From positions 1 to 64,000 of the IMG/VR virus record IMGVR_UViG_3300036770_004060: 64,000 nt of DNA. One strand, 5' to 3'. A model generated the notes under the pieces. It saw only the letters and a list, made by a program, of their open reading frames with translations. It had not been told where the DNA came from and ran no database searches. Below are positions 7,901 through 14,736 of this stretch, one piece after another. Position 1 is the first letter of the stretch; each line of letters begins with the position of its first letter. The translations under genes were made by a program, and so were the position numbers. Source of the stretch: a virus.

Positions 7901-10784
7901 CACCCTCTTTTATAAACCTACCAAACTTTGTACTATTAATGTAATAATCATCAAAAGATTTTACTACTGTTTCTAGTCCTTTAATGGCTTTTTTAGTATC
8001 CATTGCTCTATCGGTAAGGCTTATTAATCTAACCCCATTTCTAAGAAAAGACATTGGTGCACTGATTGATGGAGCAGATAAAACAATCTTACCTACTATT
8101 GCAGTAGAAAGTCCTATCATTTCTCCAAATCCCTCTCTAGTTGCCCAGTGGGTTTCTCCTCTGTTTTTTAAGTCCTCTAGTTTAGTATATGCCGTTAAAT
8201 CTTTCTTATCAAATCCCTGTTCACCTAAAGTACCTCTTATTATTCTTGCCTTTTCTGTTTCTGAAATATAACCATCTGCTCCTGCTGTTGATGGTTTCAA
8301 TTCTTTCCCTATTCCGTTAACAACAGAATCCCAAAATCCAGCACTTTCAGAGGTAAACCCTAAGTCGTTGTTTAAGTAAAGTGATTTTAAAGAATTTAAA
8401 GTTTTTACCCTTTTAAAGTATTCTTTTTCCTCATCGCTTAATGCTATACCTAAACTATTCCAGTCTAAGGCATCACGAAGTCTTGCTCCGTATTTATCCC
8501 ATAAGTTGGTATCTATTTCGTACTTACTAGCAAACTTTTTAGTGTCTTTTTCGTAATCGCTATACCAAATATCAAACTTAGTTTTAGGGTCTAGTCCTTT
8601 AGGTAAATTATTCCAAATAGCTTTAGCTGTTGGTGTTGAAAAGTCATTAAACAGTTTAGCCGTTTCTTTAGGTTCTGTTAAGAAAAAATTTCGTTTGTTT
8701 TCTTTAAGTTTAGTTTTTTCACCAATTAAAAAATCTCTTTTTTGTTTATAGACATCTAATTTCTCTTTTAAGTCAATAAGGTCTGTAATACTCTCTCCTT
8801 TAGTATAATCAAATTTTAAGTTTTCTATTTTATCTTCAAGTTTTGCTATACCACTATCATAACGTTTGATTTTAGTATCAATTCGTAATATATCATCAGA
8901 TAAAGTATTATGTACAGAATTATCTAAATCATCTATTGTTTTTTGAAATCCAGCTAATTTTTGTTTCACATAAGCTAACTCTTTTTTATCACTTATGTTA
9001 ACTTTTATTTCTCCATTTTCAATTTTAATCTTACCGTTATCAATATAATCTTGCATGAAGTTATACATATCAACGTGCATATTGAACTTGTCAAATGTAA
9101 ACTTATCTGAACTTGTAAGGTTTGGGTCTTTTCCTAGGTGTCTAATACTATCAATCTTTCTTTCAAGCATAAGTGTTTTAATACTTATACCTCTTTGATT
9201 AGCCTCGTTATAATCGTTATTGATATTTTGTGAAGTTTCTACAAACTTCTTTATCTCATCGTTTTTAGCTATAATTTTTTTATTATTATCGATAGGGTCT
9301 AAAAGTAATTCTTTTACTTCTTTTTGGTAATCTTTAAGTTGTCCTTGTTGGTCTTTACTTAGAACAACCCCTTGTGAAGCCCCCCAAGAATCTATGTCTT
9401 TTTCAGCAAAGTTTTTAGCCTCATTAAAATCAACAGTTCCTGTTTGTTTAATTATTTTTTTTAATTTTATGTTTGCCTCCTTTTGTTCTTGGAACTTTTT
9501 AATTGGGTCTTTAGAAAAAGATTTAGGACTTACATCCATCCCAATAGCCTTATTTAATGTTGAATAAAAATCCTCGTTAGCAGGATTTAGGGTTGGAAGA
9601 ACTACTTTTTTTTGACCGAAAGTTTGCTGATTTCTTAAGAGCTGATTCTTTTTTTTATCGTAAGTTGCGTTTACCTGCGCTTGTTGTTTAGGTGTTCTAG
9701 CATACTGTAACTCGTCAAGTCTTGCCTGTTCAATACTGTTAAACTCATTCTCGTAATACGATTCGTTTCCATTGACACTTATTTCTATCCCTTTTTCTTG
9801 TTTAGGAGTAAATAGTGTACCTGCAACATCTGTATTATCAACTACTGGAGTTCCATCTGAATAAAAAGACTGTGGTTCTGCTCCAAATCCTACTCTTTGG
9901 GGCGCACCAAAACCCTCATTGTTTAGTAACTTAAAAGTTGACGATATTTCCTTAATCTCCTTTTGGTTTGGGTGTTTAGTCTTTGTTCCCCATTGCCTGT
10001 CAAGAGCGGAAATACTCCCTATGTTTGTTACCTCGTAATAATCTTCATCACTACCCTTTAATTTCTTCTTCCATTTTCCCGATTCTCTTATGTACTCGTA
10101 GTTATTTTCTTTTCCTGAACTATCCGTATAAGTATAAATACCATTAAAAGTTTTAGCATTTGTTTTATTCTCTCTATTTAAGGCATCAACAGAACCTTTG
10201 TTAGTAATGGTAAACCATTCTCCGTTACTTCCTTTTACTTTTTTTTGATAAAACCCATTAATAATCCTATACTCATTTTCTGGCTTTGTTGAATAAGATA
10301 AAATTTGAGTTTGTGGTTTAGGTGTTGGCTTTAGTTTTTCAGGAATTATTTGTTTAGGGAAATACGGTTCTACATCTACACCAAAATCATAATCTATTGA
10401 ATTATTTTTTTCTTCTAAGTTTACATCTACACCAAAATCGTACTCAATTTCTTCAACTGGCTTTAAGTCAAGTGTTATAGGCTCATCTGCATCAATTTCG
10501 TCTAGTGATTGAGTAATCCCCATAATACTGTCAGCATCAATGTTTAGTTGTTCTTGCTCTGATATTTGTGGAATTGGTGGAACATTAGCTTCTTGCATTA
10601 GTGCTTCTTGTTCTGTTGGAACAGTAGCTACTTGTGCTAATGGTGGTGGTTCTACTGGCGCACTTTCTTGAATAGGTGCTTCAATATCTGCAACATATTG
10701 TTCTTGATTGTTTATAGTATTATCTTGAAGTTGAAGTGTTTGACCCTCCCCACCTGTTTGAGAATCCATGAAGTTCTTAGCCAT
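1965..10784 (-). CDS. Giant internal virion (ejection) protein, 2,939 aa
   Basis: This is the largest gene and the last of the tail/internal-core block. Residues 1-165 are Gln/Pro/Glu-rich and look disordered. A module of about 35 aa is duplicated (171-205 and 228-263; shared GS..E.., TN.GS..AL.R). Long Lys/Glu coiled-coil stretches follow. Hydrophobic segments lie near residues 890, 1070, 2215 and 2570, the second preceded by a GGGEVIEESLQE segment typical of polyvalent ejected proteins. Position and size fit a podoviral core protein that enters the host envelope or cytoplasm with the DNA. I found no RNA polymerase DxDGD motif and no clear lysozyme motif. The ATG at 10784 has its own upstream region because an antisense gene separates it from the preceding virion gene. 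Confidence 0.75.
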   Translation of the reverse strand: MAKNFMDSQTGGEGQTLQLQDNTINNQEQYVADIEAPIQESAPVEPPPLAQVATVPTEQEALMQEANVPPIPQISEQEQLNIDADSIMGITQSLDEIDADEPITLDLKPVEEIEYDFGVDVNLEEKNNSIDYDFGVDVEPYFPKQIIPEKLKPTPKPQTQILSYSTKPENEYRIINGFYQKKVKGSNGEWFTITNKGSVDALNRENKTNAKTFNGIYTYTDSSGKENNYEYIRESGKWKKKLKGSDEDYYEVTNIGSISALDRQWGTKTKHPNQKEIKEISSTFKLLNNEGFGAPQRVGFGAEPQSFYSDGTPVVDNTDVAGTLFTPKQEKGIEISVNGNESYYENEFNSIEQARLDELQYARTPKQQAQVNATYDKKKNQLLRNQQTFGQKKVVLPTLNPANEDFYSTLNKAIGMDVSPKSFSKDPIKKFQEQKEANIKLKKIIKQTGTVDFNEAKNFAEKDIDSWGASQGVVLSKDQQGQLKDYQKEVKELLLDPIDNNKKIIAKNDEIKKFVETSQNINNDYNEANQRGISIKTLMLERKIDSIRHLGKDPNLTSSDKFTFDKFNMHVDMYNFMQDYIDNGKIKIENGEIKVNISDKKELAYVKQKLAGFQKTIDDLDNSVHNTLSDDILRIDTKIKRYDSGIAKLEDKIENLKFDYTKGESITDLIDLKEKLDVYKQKRDFLIGEKTKLKENKRNFFLTEPKETAKLFNDFSTPTAKAIWNNLPKGLDPKTKFDIWYSDYEKDTKKFASKYEIDTNLWDKYGARLRDALDWNSLGIALSDEEKEYFKRVKTLNSLKSLYLNNDLGFTSESAGFWDSVVNGIGKELKPSTAGADGYISETEKARIIRGTLGEQGFDKKDLTAYTKLEDLKNRGETHWATREGFGEMIGLSTAIVGKIVLSAPSISAPMSFLRNGVRLISLTDRAMDTKKAIKGLETVVKSFDDYYINSTKFGRFIKEGVKQGAQFEVAGMFFNDPNKQLKFANGFVGLTGSKAIIGLYGKTKKALGLTASIFGQSTPKAVQVIKNVGARGGGEVIEESLQELTSIYNDELRTRGFWDEVATRYKDIDDVMQLVVSSFILGGAFGLALPQSTQDAYDNLEPKQKETIKDIVEEVRNDVDEANVEADEVAKEVADNLEASDNLDKEEVVKETPPESKEKETVSDTVSEDKIEEVKPIVEDVSPEEDTKIIQMPKQEGLRMNPKTAQFLGKEVNIKGTTEQESTIKEPSKEQLRKDVYNGDVSSFEYETEAEIPEYFKDRVKPTKNENGDDIFEVTVPNSLLDFYLEKELLSNKQVEDNNLRSGEASPEILLNEDLDTAYIDQNNKVYTEEDVLKMDKKELSDMIMQNPSEKVTSYVESYFKKEGKIKISEPLILKNEQNLKQEEYDKENQTGISSGEQGGEKTIKGEPIQAGSTEEASTSGILEAQEQVNETAPNVFDKFANNIRKLKTDKPKMINPLTGEEIEFVKFGIDWNDLVEKVADMVEKTGDIVGAVKKYLKTNEFYNSLSDSSKENIEKQVLANLPSQEDVVSDEPVEQLVEESNPVSEGTTMETPKAEKQTEPVQNIPPRIVPENMSKKGEAEKALEDGKKYSSAAFRASEMQDEAMAKKIKDMGTYTVQNQEEFSKKIDEFLTLRTPLEAILYVRSAQTSEVSRDIKTAVIMEGSARITNDAMVLKDKAIRTNDNELLQIAETELESAMGFLAEVSLERTQEGQINSYLNKVYQKYPTVFSMEKVYGFDPNRKIRERIQEHINSGRYGVLNALGSLVNEAFTDEVIDEAIKKVSNKKYPKKPKETNAQREARIADLKIKIEETYKRLKEEFKKGGSGELSANGFPTRIIENVGYLVAYHVQLGVLNAMQIVEEIYKNLVDGNPLNRDNILAIARENPEFEAIYQSDLDKAKSQKERLAKYKSILADLEKGKQRNKRTQNRTEDSTELKEVKARIAELEKIQNLKKILEGLRKGVGEYTPKLNERVKKVSDEIEVLQKAIDKERIITTEAIKKAVKDHYMGRSQYTRTLVDAIISKTNIPREMAEDIAKEYEDKINESIEKLVAKEQLKIIDAIKKQDGRLTTESLKEKKIRGTISEEESLELQKRIDESNNRRERNKIMNMIKLGGITDANEFTRAFEKRFGFRNIPSDIRKKIDSISWQMFKLEEDLSKEIETTNGKPKVLNIYKKNQIQRLQMQINTLLETAKPWNFYKVARTIESTMYTAVLSNIVTFFKAGIGGYGEAGWGSLIYAMNNLVPSISNIKDKTYKRDVNAYAKGIYAGYKAIPTAFRKAAIARKTGFNFYGESGLREGQSSVDSRGNQMKNPIENALLSGLGEAFNNKEYSKVAYKTFGQTFKGVHALGALDTFMNVIAGQVIGTTEAVKAGKEPAYLLNDEFRKIAEEDFKQIEDRIKEFVTYNYPEYSDAEKENKVVELIRDELGITGSRFNAKETYLSTRVQELQENELGTHFEHGVQLAKDVSLIAKSDGVLGYGLDRLQKTTAINENDNAFVMSSKLLFNLTFMFLRLSVNIFNKSKTGMPILGAIDAYYGIGYDPVSGEFIRDIKGKQIANPLLAKQRLTSNLVVTGLALAGLMLMMEWDDKEKKYKLRKDRPLDIRGFGVNFKENEKAHENYQPLSISFTKDKDGKFDNYINFELSPSIQSVLANITGFTDYLHEEMGERRMENFSSAPNTKGFVKALGNNLRVFTDNSLTSLSRMIRDYNQAPDDNPLIKWASVGTGVLRDKTKPILAPAILQDIFVAIESAYDKPEKDTQGDYSLVKGFAKNFYGLDGIIDKNKTDVFGNIYPKETNYSKFLKETFDIGEKRSEKLKTVGLLYKFDRGLNISKRYFSEMREDSEKGFIYTIKIDGAPDLKLKVFSKDNSIQDEAQKIQEEYYNKLVLENYEYLNSIKTREVLEKDMKYLQEISTEYAKGKILNKYGNDKEKLDIEIKE

Positions 10785-10838
10785 CTAACTTTTTCTTGTA
10801 AAGATAAAGAAAATACTTAATAGTTTTTTGTTGGTTAA

Positions 10839-10876
10839 GTTAGGGAATCGTTAGGGAAAAATTAAAGTTCCCTAAC
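10839..10876. promoter_or_regulatory. Triple GTTAGGGAA operator-like site
   Basis: GTTAGGGAA occurs at 10839-10847 and 10850-10858, and inverted (TTCCCTAAC) at 10868-10876. The last two form a 9-bp dyad with a 9-nt loop. The cluster lies between the divergent starts of the giant virion gene and the KilA-N/nuclease gene, so it could be an operator for either or both. Confidence 0.5.
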
Positions 10877-10884
10877 ACATTTAA

Positions 10885-10910
10885 GAAAATTCTATTTAAC
10901 ATAATATATA
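10885..10910 (-). promoter_or_regulatory. Possible promoter of the giant virion gene
   Basis: Read on the minus strand, the element ATTATGTTAAATAGAA is followed a few bases later by TAAATGTG, a weak -7 box. The same element precedes the clean TATATTTG box of the gene starting at 38893. The giant gene probably needs its own promoter because an antisense gene lies upstream. Confidence 0.35.
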
Positions 10911-10935
10911 ATGCAACTAATTAAATTTAATTACT

Positions 10936-10943
10936 TATATTTG
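10936..10943 (+). promoter_or_regulatory. -7 box for the KilA-N/nuclease gene
   Basis: TATATTTG matches the Bacteroidota -7 consensus TAnnTTTG and lies 29 bp before the ATG at 10973. No clear TTTG -33 element is present. Confidence 0.55.
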
Positions 10944-10972
10944 TTTGTTTTTTAAACTAAAAAGTATATATT

Positions 10973-11587
10973 ATGATAACAAACAAAGCAAGTCAACGTG
11001 CTGATGACAATTTTTTCAATGCGACAGAATTATTGAATATTTATAACACAAATAATAGAATTCAAAAATCTATTTCTGAATTCTGGAGTAATAAAAGCAC
11101 AAAACAAATATACAATAACCTCTTGTTAAAATTGAAATTGCCTTATTTACACGAAGCTAAAAGAGGAAAAGGCGGATGTACTTGGATGCAAGAGGATTTA
11201 TTTTTGGTTTTTTATAATTGGTTAAATAAAATACCAAATCAAAGCATAACTAGAGATGAGTTGGAGTTTTGTTCTTATATTGAAGAATCTTTTTTTGACA
11301 TACTTTATTTTGAAAGACAGAAAAAATTTGAAAACTATTATGTAGATTTATATTGCGATGAGATTAAACTTTGTATTGAATTTGATGAAGAATTTCATAA
11401 AAAAAGAATTGAAATTGATAATGAAAGGCAAGAATTTATAGAAGAAAAGTATGAGGTGTTTTTCATTAGACACAAGCCCAATGAAAGGTACAGTAAAACT
11501 ATAAATAAAATTATAAAATATAAACAATCTTACAATTTAGTAAAATGTATAAAAAACAACAAAGTTCCTACAATTGGGTTCTTATAA
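10973..11587 (+). CDS. KilA-N DNA-binding domain fused to DUF559/Vsr-like endonuclease
   Basis: Residues about 10-85 match the KilA-N fold (FFNATELLNIYN, an FW in the following helix, and a Thr/Trp-rich end), a phage sequence-specific DNA-binding domain. Residues 114-165 look like a DUF559/Vsr-type PD-(D/E)XK nuclease: E114, D125 in YVDLYC, E136 and D138 in CIEFDEE, H142, D149, R152, then EVFFIRHK. The gene is antisense to the late operon, exactly between two virion genes, as homing or free-standing endonucleases often are. Likely role: a site-specific cutter or regulator. The domain calls are by motif only. Confidence 0.7.
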   Translation: MITNKASQRADDNFFNATELLNIYNTNNRIQKSISEFWSNKSTKQIYNNLLLKLKLPYLHEAKRGKGGCTWMQEDLFLVFYNWLNKIPNQSITRDELEFCSYIEESFFDILYFERQKKFENYYVDLYCDEIKLCIEFDEEFHKKRIEIDNERQEFIEEKYEVFFIRHKPNERYSKTINKIIKYKQSYNLVKCIKNNKVPTIGFL

Positions 11588-11709
11588 TTCTCGAAGAAAG
11601 AAAGGTATAACAAATTACTAGAATATACTGAAAATTATAAATTAATAAATTAATTGGCGGTAAAAAATAATTTTGATTCTAATTCTTTGTTCACATCAAA
11701 ATTAACCGA

Positions 11710-11724
11710 ATGATAATTTATCAT
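11710..11724. other. Short dyad between convergent genes
   Basis: ATGATAATTTATCAT is a perfect 7-bp inverted repeat with a one-base centre, just after the stop of the 730-aa gene. There is no U-tract. The rest of 11588-11709 shows nothing recognisable. Confidence 0.35.
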
Positions 11725-13917
11725 TTAGTCAACTATCTTTTGTAGTTGTATAGTATCTTCTGTCTTGATAGTACCTAATGTAGCTTTATTGATGTCAGAA
11801 GAACCGTTTACACTATATTCAATAGAAACACTAGACTTTCTTGTTTTTCCAGCTGATGCAGTTTTTGTTAAGGCGTCCAAAAATCCACCACTTCCACTAG
11901 CGTTTTCTACTGGCACTTGAAAAGTTCCCCGAGATGTAATCATAGTTGCTCTTTTCCCTTTAATGTTTGTAACATCTGATGGGTACATTCTACCAGTTTT
12001 TGGGTCTTCAACAGCATCATATCCGTATTGTATATCTACGTCTAAATCTATTTTATCTAAAGAGTTAGCATAACGTAAATCTTCTACTTGTTGCGGAGTA
12101 AAATTTCTTTTTGTTTTAGGGTCTTTATACAGACTAGGGTTTTCAGAATATTTGCTTAATGGGATTTTAGCCTGAACTTGTTTTCCAGTTCTTTTGTCGT
12201 AATACAAAACATTAACCTTGCCAGTCTGTCTGTTAGTGTTTAATACATACTTTTTCTCTTTACCCTCCGCATCTTTTTGTCCAGCTAAATGAATAATAAA
12301 TCCTTGATGTCCAGCAACCCAATTTCCATATTTATCTTGATATGGGTCTAATCCTCTTTTACTATATTCATTCATATATATTTGCCCTTTTTCTTTACTT
12401 GTAAGGTTTTTACCACTTTTTAAAGCTGAATCTATTATGTTTCTAGCTGAATTTCCTGCACTTAAAGATTCTTTGTCTGCCGTATCGTAGTATTGTTCCC
12501 TAGAACGTCTATCTTTAGCCATCTCAAATGATAATTTTCTTCTTTCTGTTTCATCGGTAGATACTGTTTTAATATCTGACACCTCAATCTTAGAGCCAAT
12601 TTTGGAAGCCATTAGCCCTGCAAACTGTCCTTTTAATTCCTGTTCTTCTTCAGGCGTTTCTCCTTTATAGAAATTATTATTATTCCACTCGTTATCTATA
12701 AGTTCTTTAAATTGTTTAGGGTCATAATATTTTCCAATAACAGAAAGATACATATCATAACCCATTCCTTTCTTATACTTCAAAGAATCTCCAGCATCTG
12801 TTACATACTCCGAATCGGTAGTCATCCTTTTAGGATTGAGAGGGCGTATAGTCATTCCTTGTTCGTTAACCGTTTTTGAAAGTTCATCAGTACGCTTAGT
12901 GATATTGTCGTAAGACTTCATCTTTCTAGCAAGTTCAGACATCTTTCCCCCTTTACCTAAAAACTCTTTAAGGTTTAGCTTCCCAGCTTCCCAATCGGTT
13001 AACAAATTAATTGTGTCTGGTGGCACATAATTTCCATCCTGTAAATCTTTCTTTACACTAGCAGCTATTTTATCAACATACATTATCTCTTTAGCCTGTG
13101 CTTCAAGTCTTGTAATGTCATCAATAGCCATCCTACTTAGTCTAGTTTTACCATCATACATTTTGGTTGCATCCCATCCGAACTTCTCTAAATATGAATT
13201 AATAGTGTTAAAAGAAAGTTCATTAAACTGCGCCTGATACTGTGGCGAGGTATCTATGTTTAATTTAGATAATTTATCGTTTAAGTCTGCCTTTTCTTTA
13301 GCCTGTTTCTCTAATGCTCGTTTTCTAGCATCTTGCAGAGCAAAAGGAAGTTGACCACCACCTGCAACAAAAATGGGAACATTCCCTAAAACTTTTCCTG
13401 AATATGTTCCTACATTAATATTAAAACCTTTAGATGGAAAATAAGATTCTACTCCAAGTGCCTCAATAGCTGGCTCAACTGCATTTCTTCTATCGTTTTT
13501 AACAGATGTATTCAACTCATCTAATACCTTTTGTCTTTGGTCTGCTGGTAGATTAGCAAAGGAATTAAACAACCCCATATTAAGGTCGCTACCCGAAAAC
13601 TGGTAATTCCTATTCTGCCAATCATCTAGTTTAAGATTAGATAAAGCGTTTATTGTTTTTTTTGTTACTTCTTTTTCTTTTGTAAGTAGGTTTTTAGACT
13701 GTTTTATGGTATTATCAAAAACATTAGCTACATCTATTACATTTCTAGCTTCATCGGGTGTTCTTGCGTCCATCATCGCTGATTCGACAAGTTGCTCGGT
13801 AGGGTTAATAAGACCTGTTCCATCTTCAATAAAAGATGAATTATCTACATTAATATCTACTGGTGAATGTGGATTTATAATACCACCTAAAGCTCCCGAT
13901 GTTTTCTTTTCTGCCAT
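11725..13917 (-). CDS. Internal virion protein, 730 aa
   Basis: It follows the 260-aa core-like protein by 6 bp in the late operon. The sequence is soluble and largely helical, rich in Lys/Asp/Gln, with no signal peptide. Long charged stretches cover the middle, and a YSVNGSSD segment lies near the C-terminus. In podoviruses this position, between the gp14-like protein and the largest ejected protein, is held by the second internal core protein. That role is inferred from order and size; no enzyme motif was seen. Confidence 0.6.
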   Translation of the reverse strand: MAEKKTSGALGGIINPHSPVDINVDNSSFIEDGTGLINPTEQLVESAMMDARTPDEARNVIDVANVFDNTIKQSKNLLTKEKEVTKKTINALSNLKLDDWQNRNYQFSGSDLNMGLFNSFANLPADQRQKVLDELNTSVKNDRRNAVEPAIEALGVESYFPSKGFNINVGTYSGKVLGNVPIFVAGGGQLPFALQDARKRALEKQAKEKADLNDKLSKLNIDTSPQYQAQFNELSFNTINSYLEKFGWDATKMYDGKTRLSRMAIDDITRLEAQAKEIMYVDKIAASVKKDLQDGNYVPPDTINLLTDWEAGKLNLKEFLGKGGKMSELARKMKSYDNITKRTDELSKTVNEQGMTIRPLNPKRMTTDSEYVTDAGDSLKYKKGMGYDMYLSVIGKYYDPKQFKELIDNEWNNNNFYKGETPEEEQELKGQFAGLMASKIGSKIEVSDIKTVSTDETERRKLSFEMAKDRRSREQYYDTADKESLSAGNSARNIIDSALKSGKNLTSKEKGQIYMNEYSKRGLDPYQDKYGNWVAGHQGFIIHLAGQKDAEGKEKKYVLNTNRQTGKVNVLYYDKRTGKQVQAKIPLSKYSENPSLYKDPKTKRNFTPQQVEDLRYANSLDKIDLDVDIQYGYDAVEDPKTGRMYPSDVTNIKGKRATMITSRGTFQVPVENASGSGGFLDALTKTASAGKTRKSSVSIEYSVNGSSDINKATLGTIKTEDTIQLQKIVD

Positions 13918-13923
13918 AGTTTC

Positions 13924-14706
13924 TTAAAATGTAAAACCTCCTGCCCAGTTTCCTGATAAATTATCTGTACTTGCTAAATCAATAGGAGTAAGACCTGTGT
14001 CAACTTCATCAACAAGAATTTTAGGAGCTAAAGGGGTTTTCATAGTAATTTTATTTTGAGTAGAGGCAAAGTTTGCTTTACTTAAGTTATCATTATACTG
14101 GTTTAATCCATCTAATCCTTTCATAAGACCAACTCCTACGTTTTGTTTATCTTCGGTTGTTTGTTGAGCAGCCTCTGCAGATGCCTGTGATGCTTTAAGC
14201 AAAGAAAGTTCCAGTCTTCGTTGAACCATGTTATTAATGGTAGCTGCTTCTTGCGCTCCATACTGCATAGCTATTTGTTGACCCTGTTGGTTTAATCCCA
14301 TAAGCCCTTGTTGGTACATTTGGGATATAGCATTTAATCCTCTAGTGGATGCACCATATTTAAAAGCATTATTTATTCCTGTTTTAAGTCCTGAAGTTAA
14401 TGCTGCTCTATCTAAGTTATTTGCTGTTCCGGTCATATAGGCTCTTTTTCTTCTTGCAAAGAATCTTTGTAACGCTCTTTCCTCTAGTGATTCCGCCTGA
14501 ATGGCATCCATCGCTTCAACCGCATTCTTCTTCTTTGTTCCACTCGAAACACCTCCGATAACAGCACCAGCTATAGCACCAGCACCAGCACCTACCGCTG
14601 TTCCTACGCCAGGAATTACACTACCTATTGTTGCTCCTAAACTAGCTCCTTTTAATGCTCCTGAACCTGCTCCAGTAGCAGCAGCCATTCCTACACCATC
14701 TGCCAT
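13924..14706 (-). CDS. Inner core / ejection protein, gp14-like
   Basis: A 260-aa protein whose first 60 residues are almost entirely Gly/Ala/Val/Ile (a glycine-zipper membrane segment with repeated GAGAGA patterns). A basic helical region follows, then a Gln/Ala-rich helical region. Small podoviral ejection proteins that insert in the cell envelope, such as T7 gp14, have this composition, and the gene sits between the stabilisation protein and larger internal proteins. Assignment rests on composition and context. Confidence 0.6.
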   Translation of the reverse strand: MADGVGMAAATGAGSGALKGASLGATIGSVIPGVGTAVGAGAGAIAGAVIGGVSSGTKKKNAVEAMDAIQAESLEERALQRFFARRKRAYMTGTANNLDRAALTSGLKTGINNAFKYGASTRGLNAISQMYQQGLMGLNQQGQQIAMQYGAQEAATINNMVQRRLELSLLKASQASAEAAQQTTEDKQNVGVGLMKGLDGLNQYNDNLSKANFASTQNKITMKTPLAPKILVDEVDTGLTPIDLASTDNLSGNWAGGFTF

Positions 14707-14736
14707 AATATATTCTTTTTTACAAATTTAAACATT

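Noticed and set aside
2974-8271. Plus-strand open frames across the giant virion gene
   Set aside because: They lie fully inside a long coding gene on the other strand, have no promoter or known motif and show biased shadow composition.
1965-10784. Giant protein as a virion RNA polymerase, as in some crAss-like phages
   Set aside because: No DxDGD or other double-psi barrel motif is visible in the sequence; gene order fits an ejection protein.
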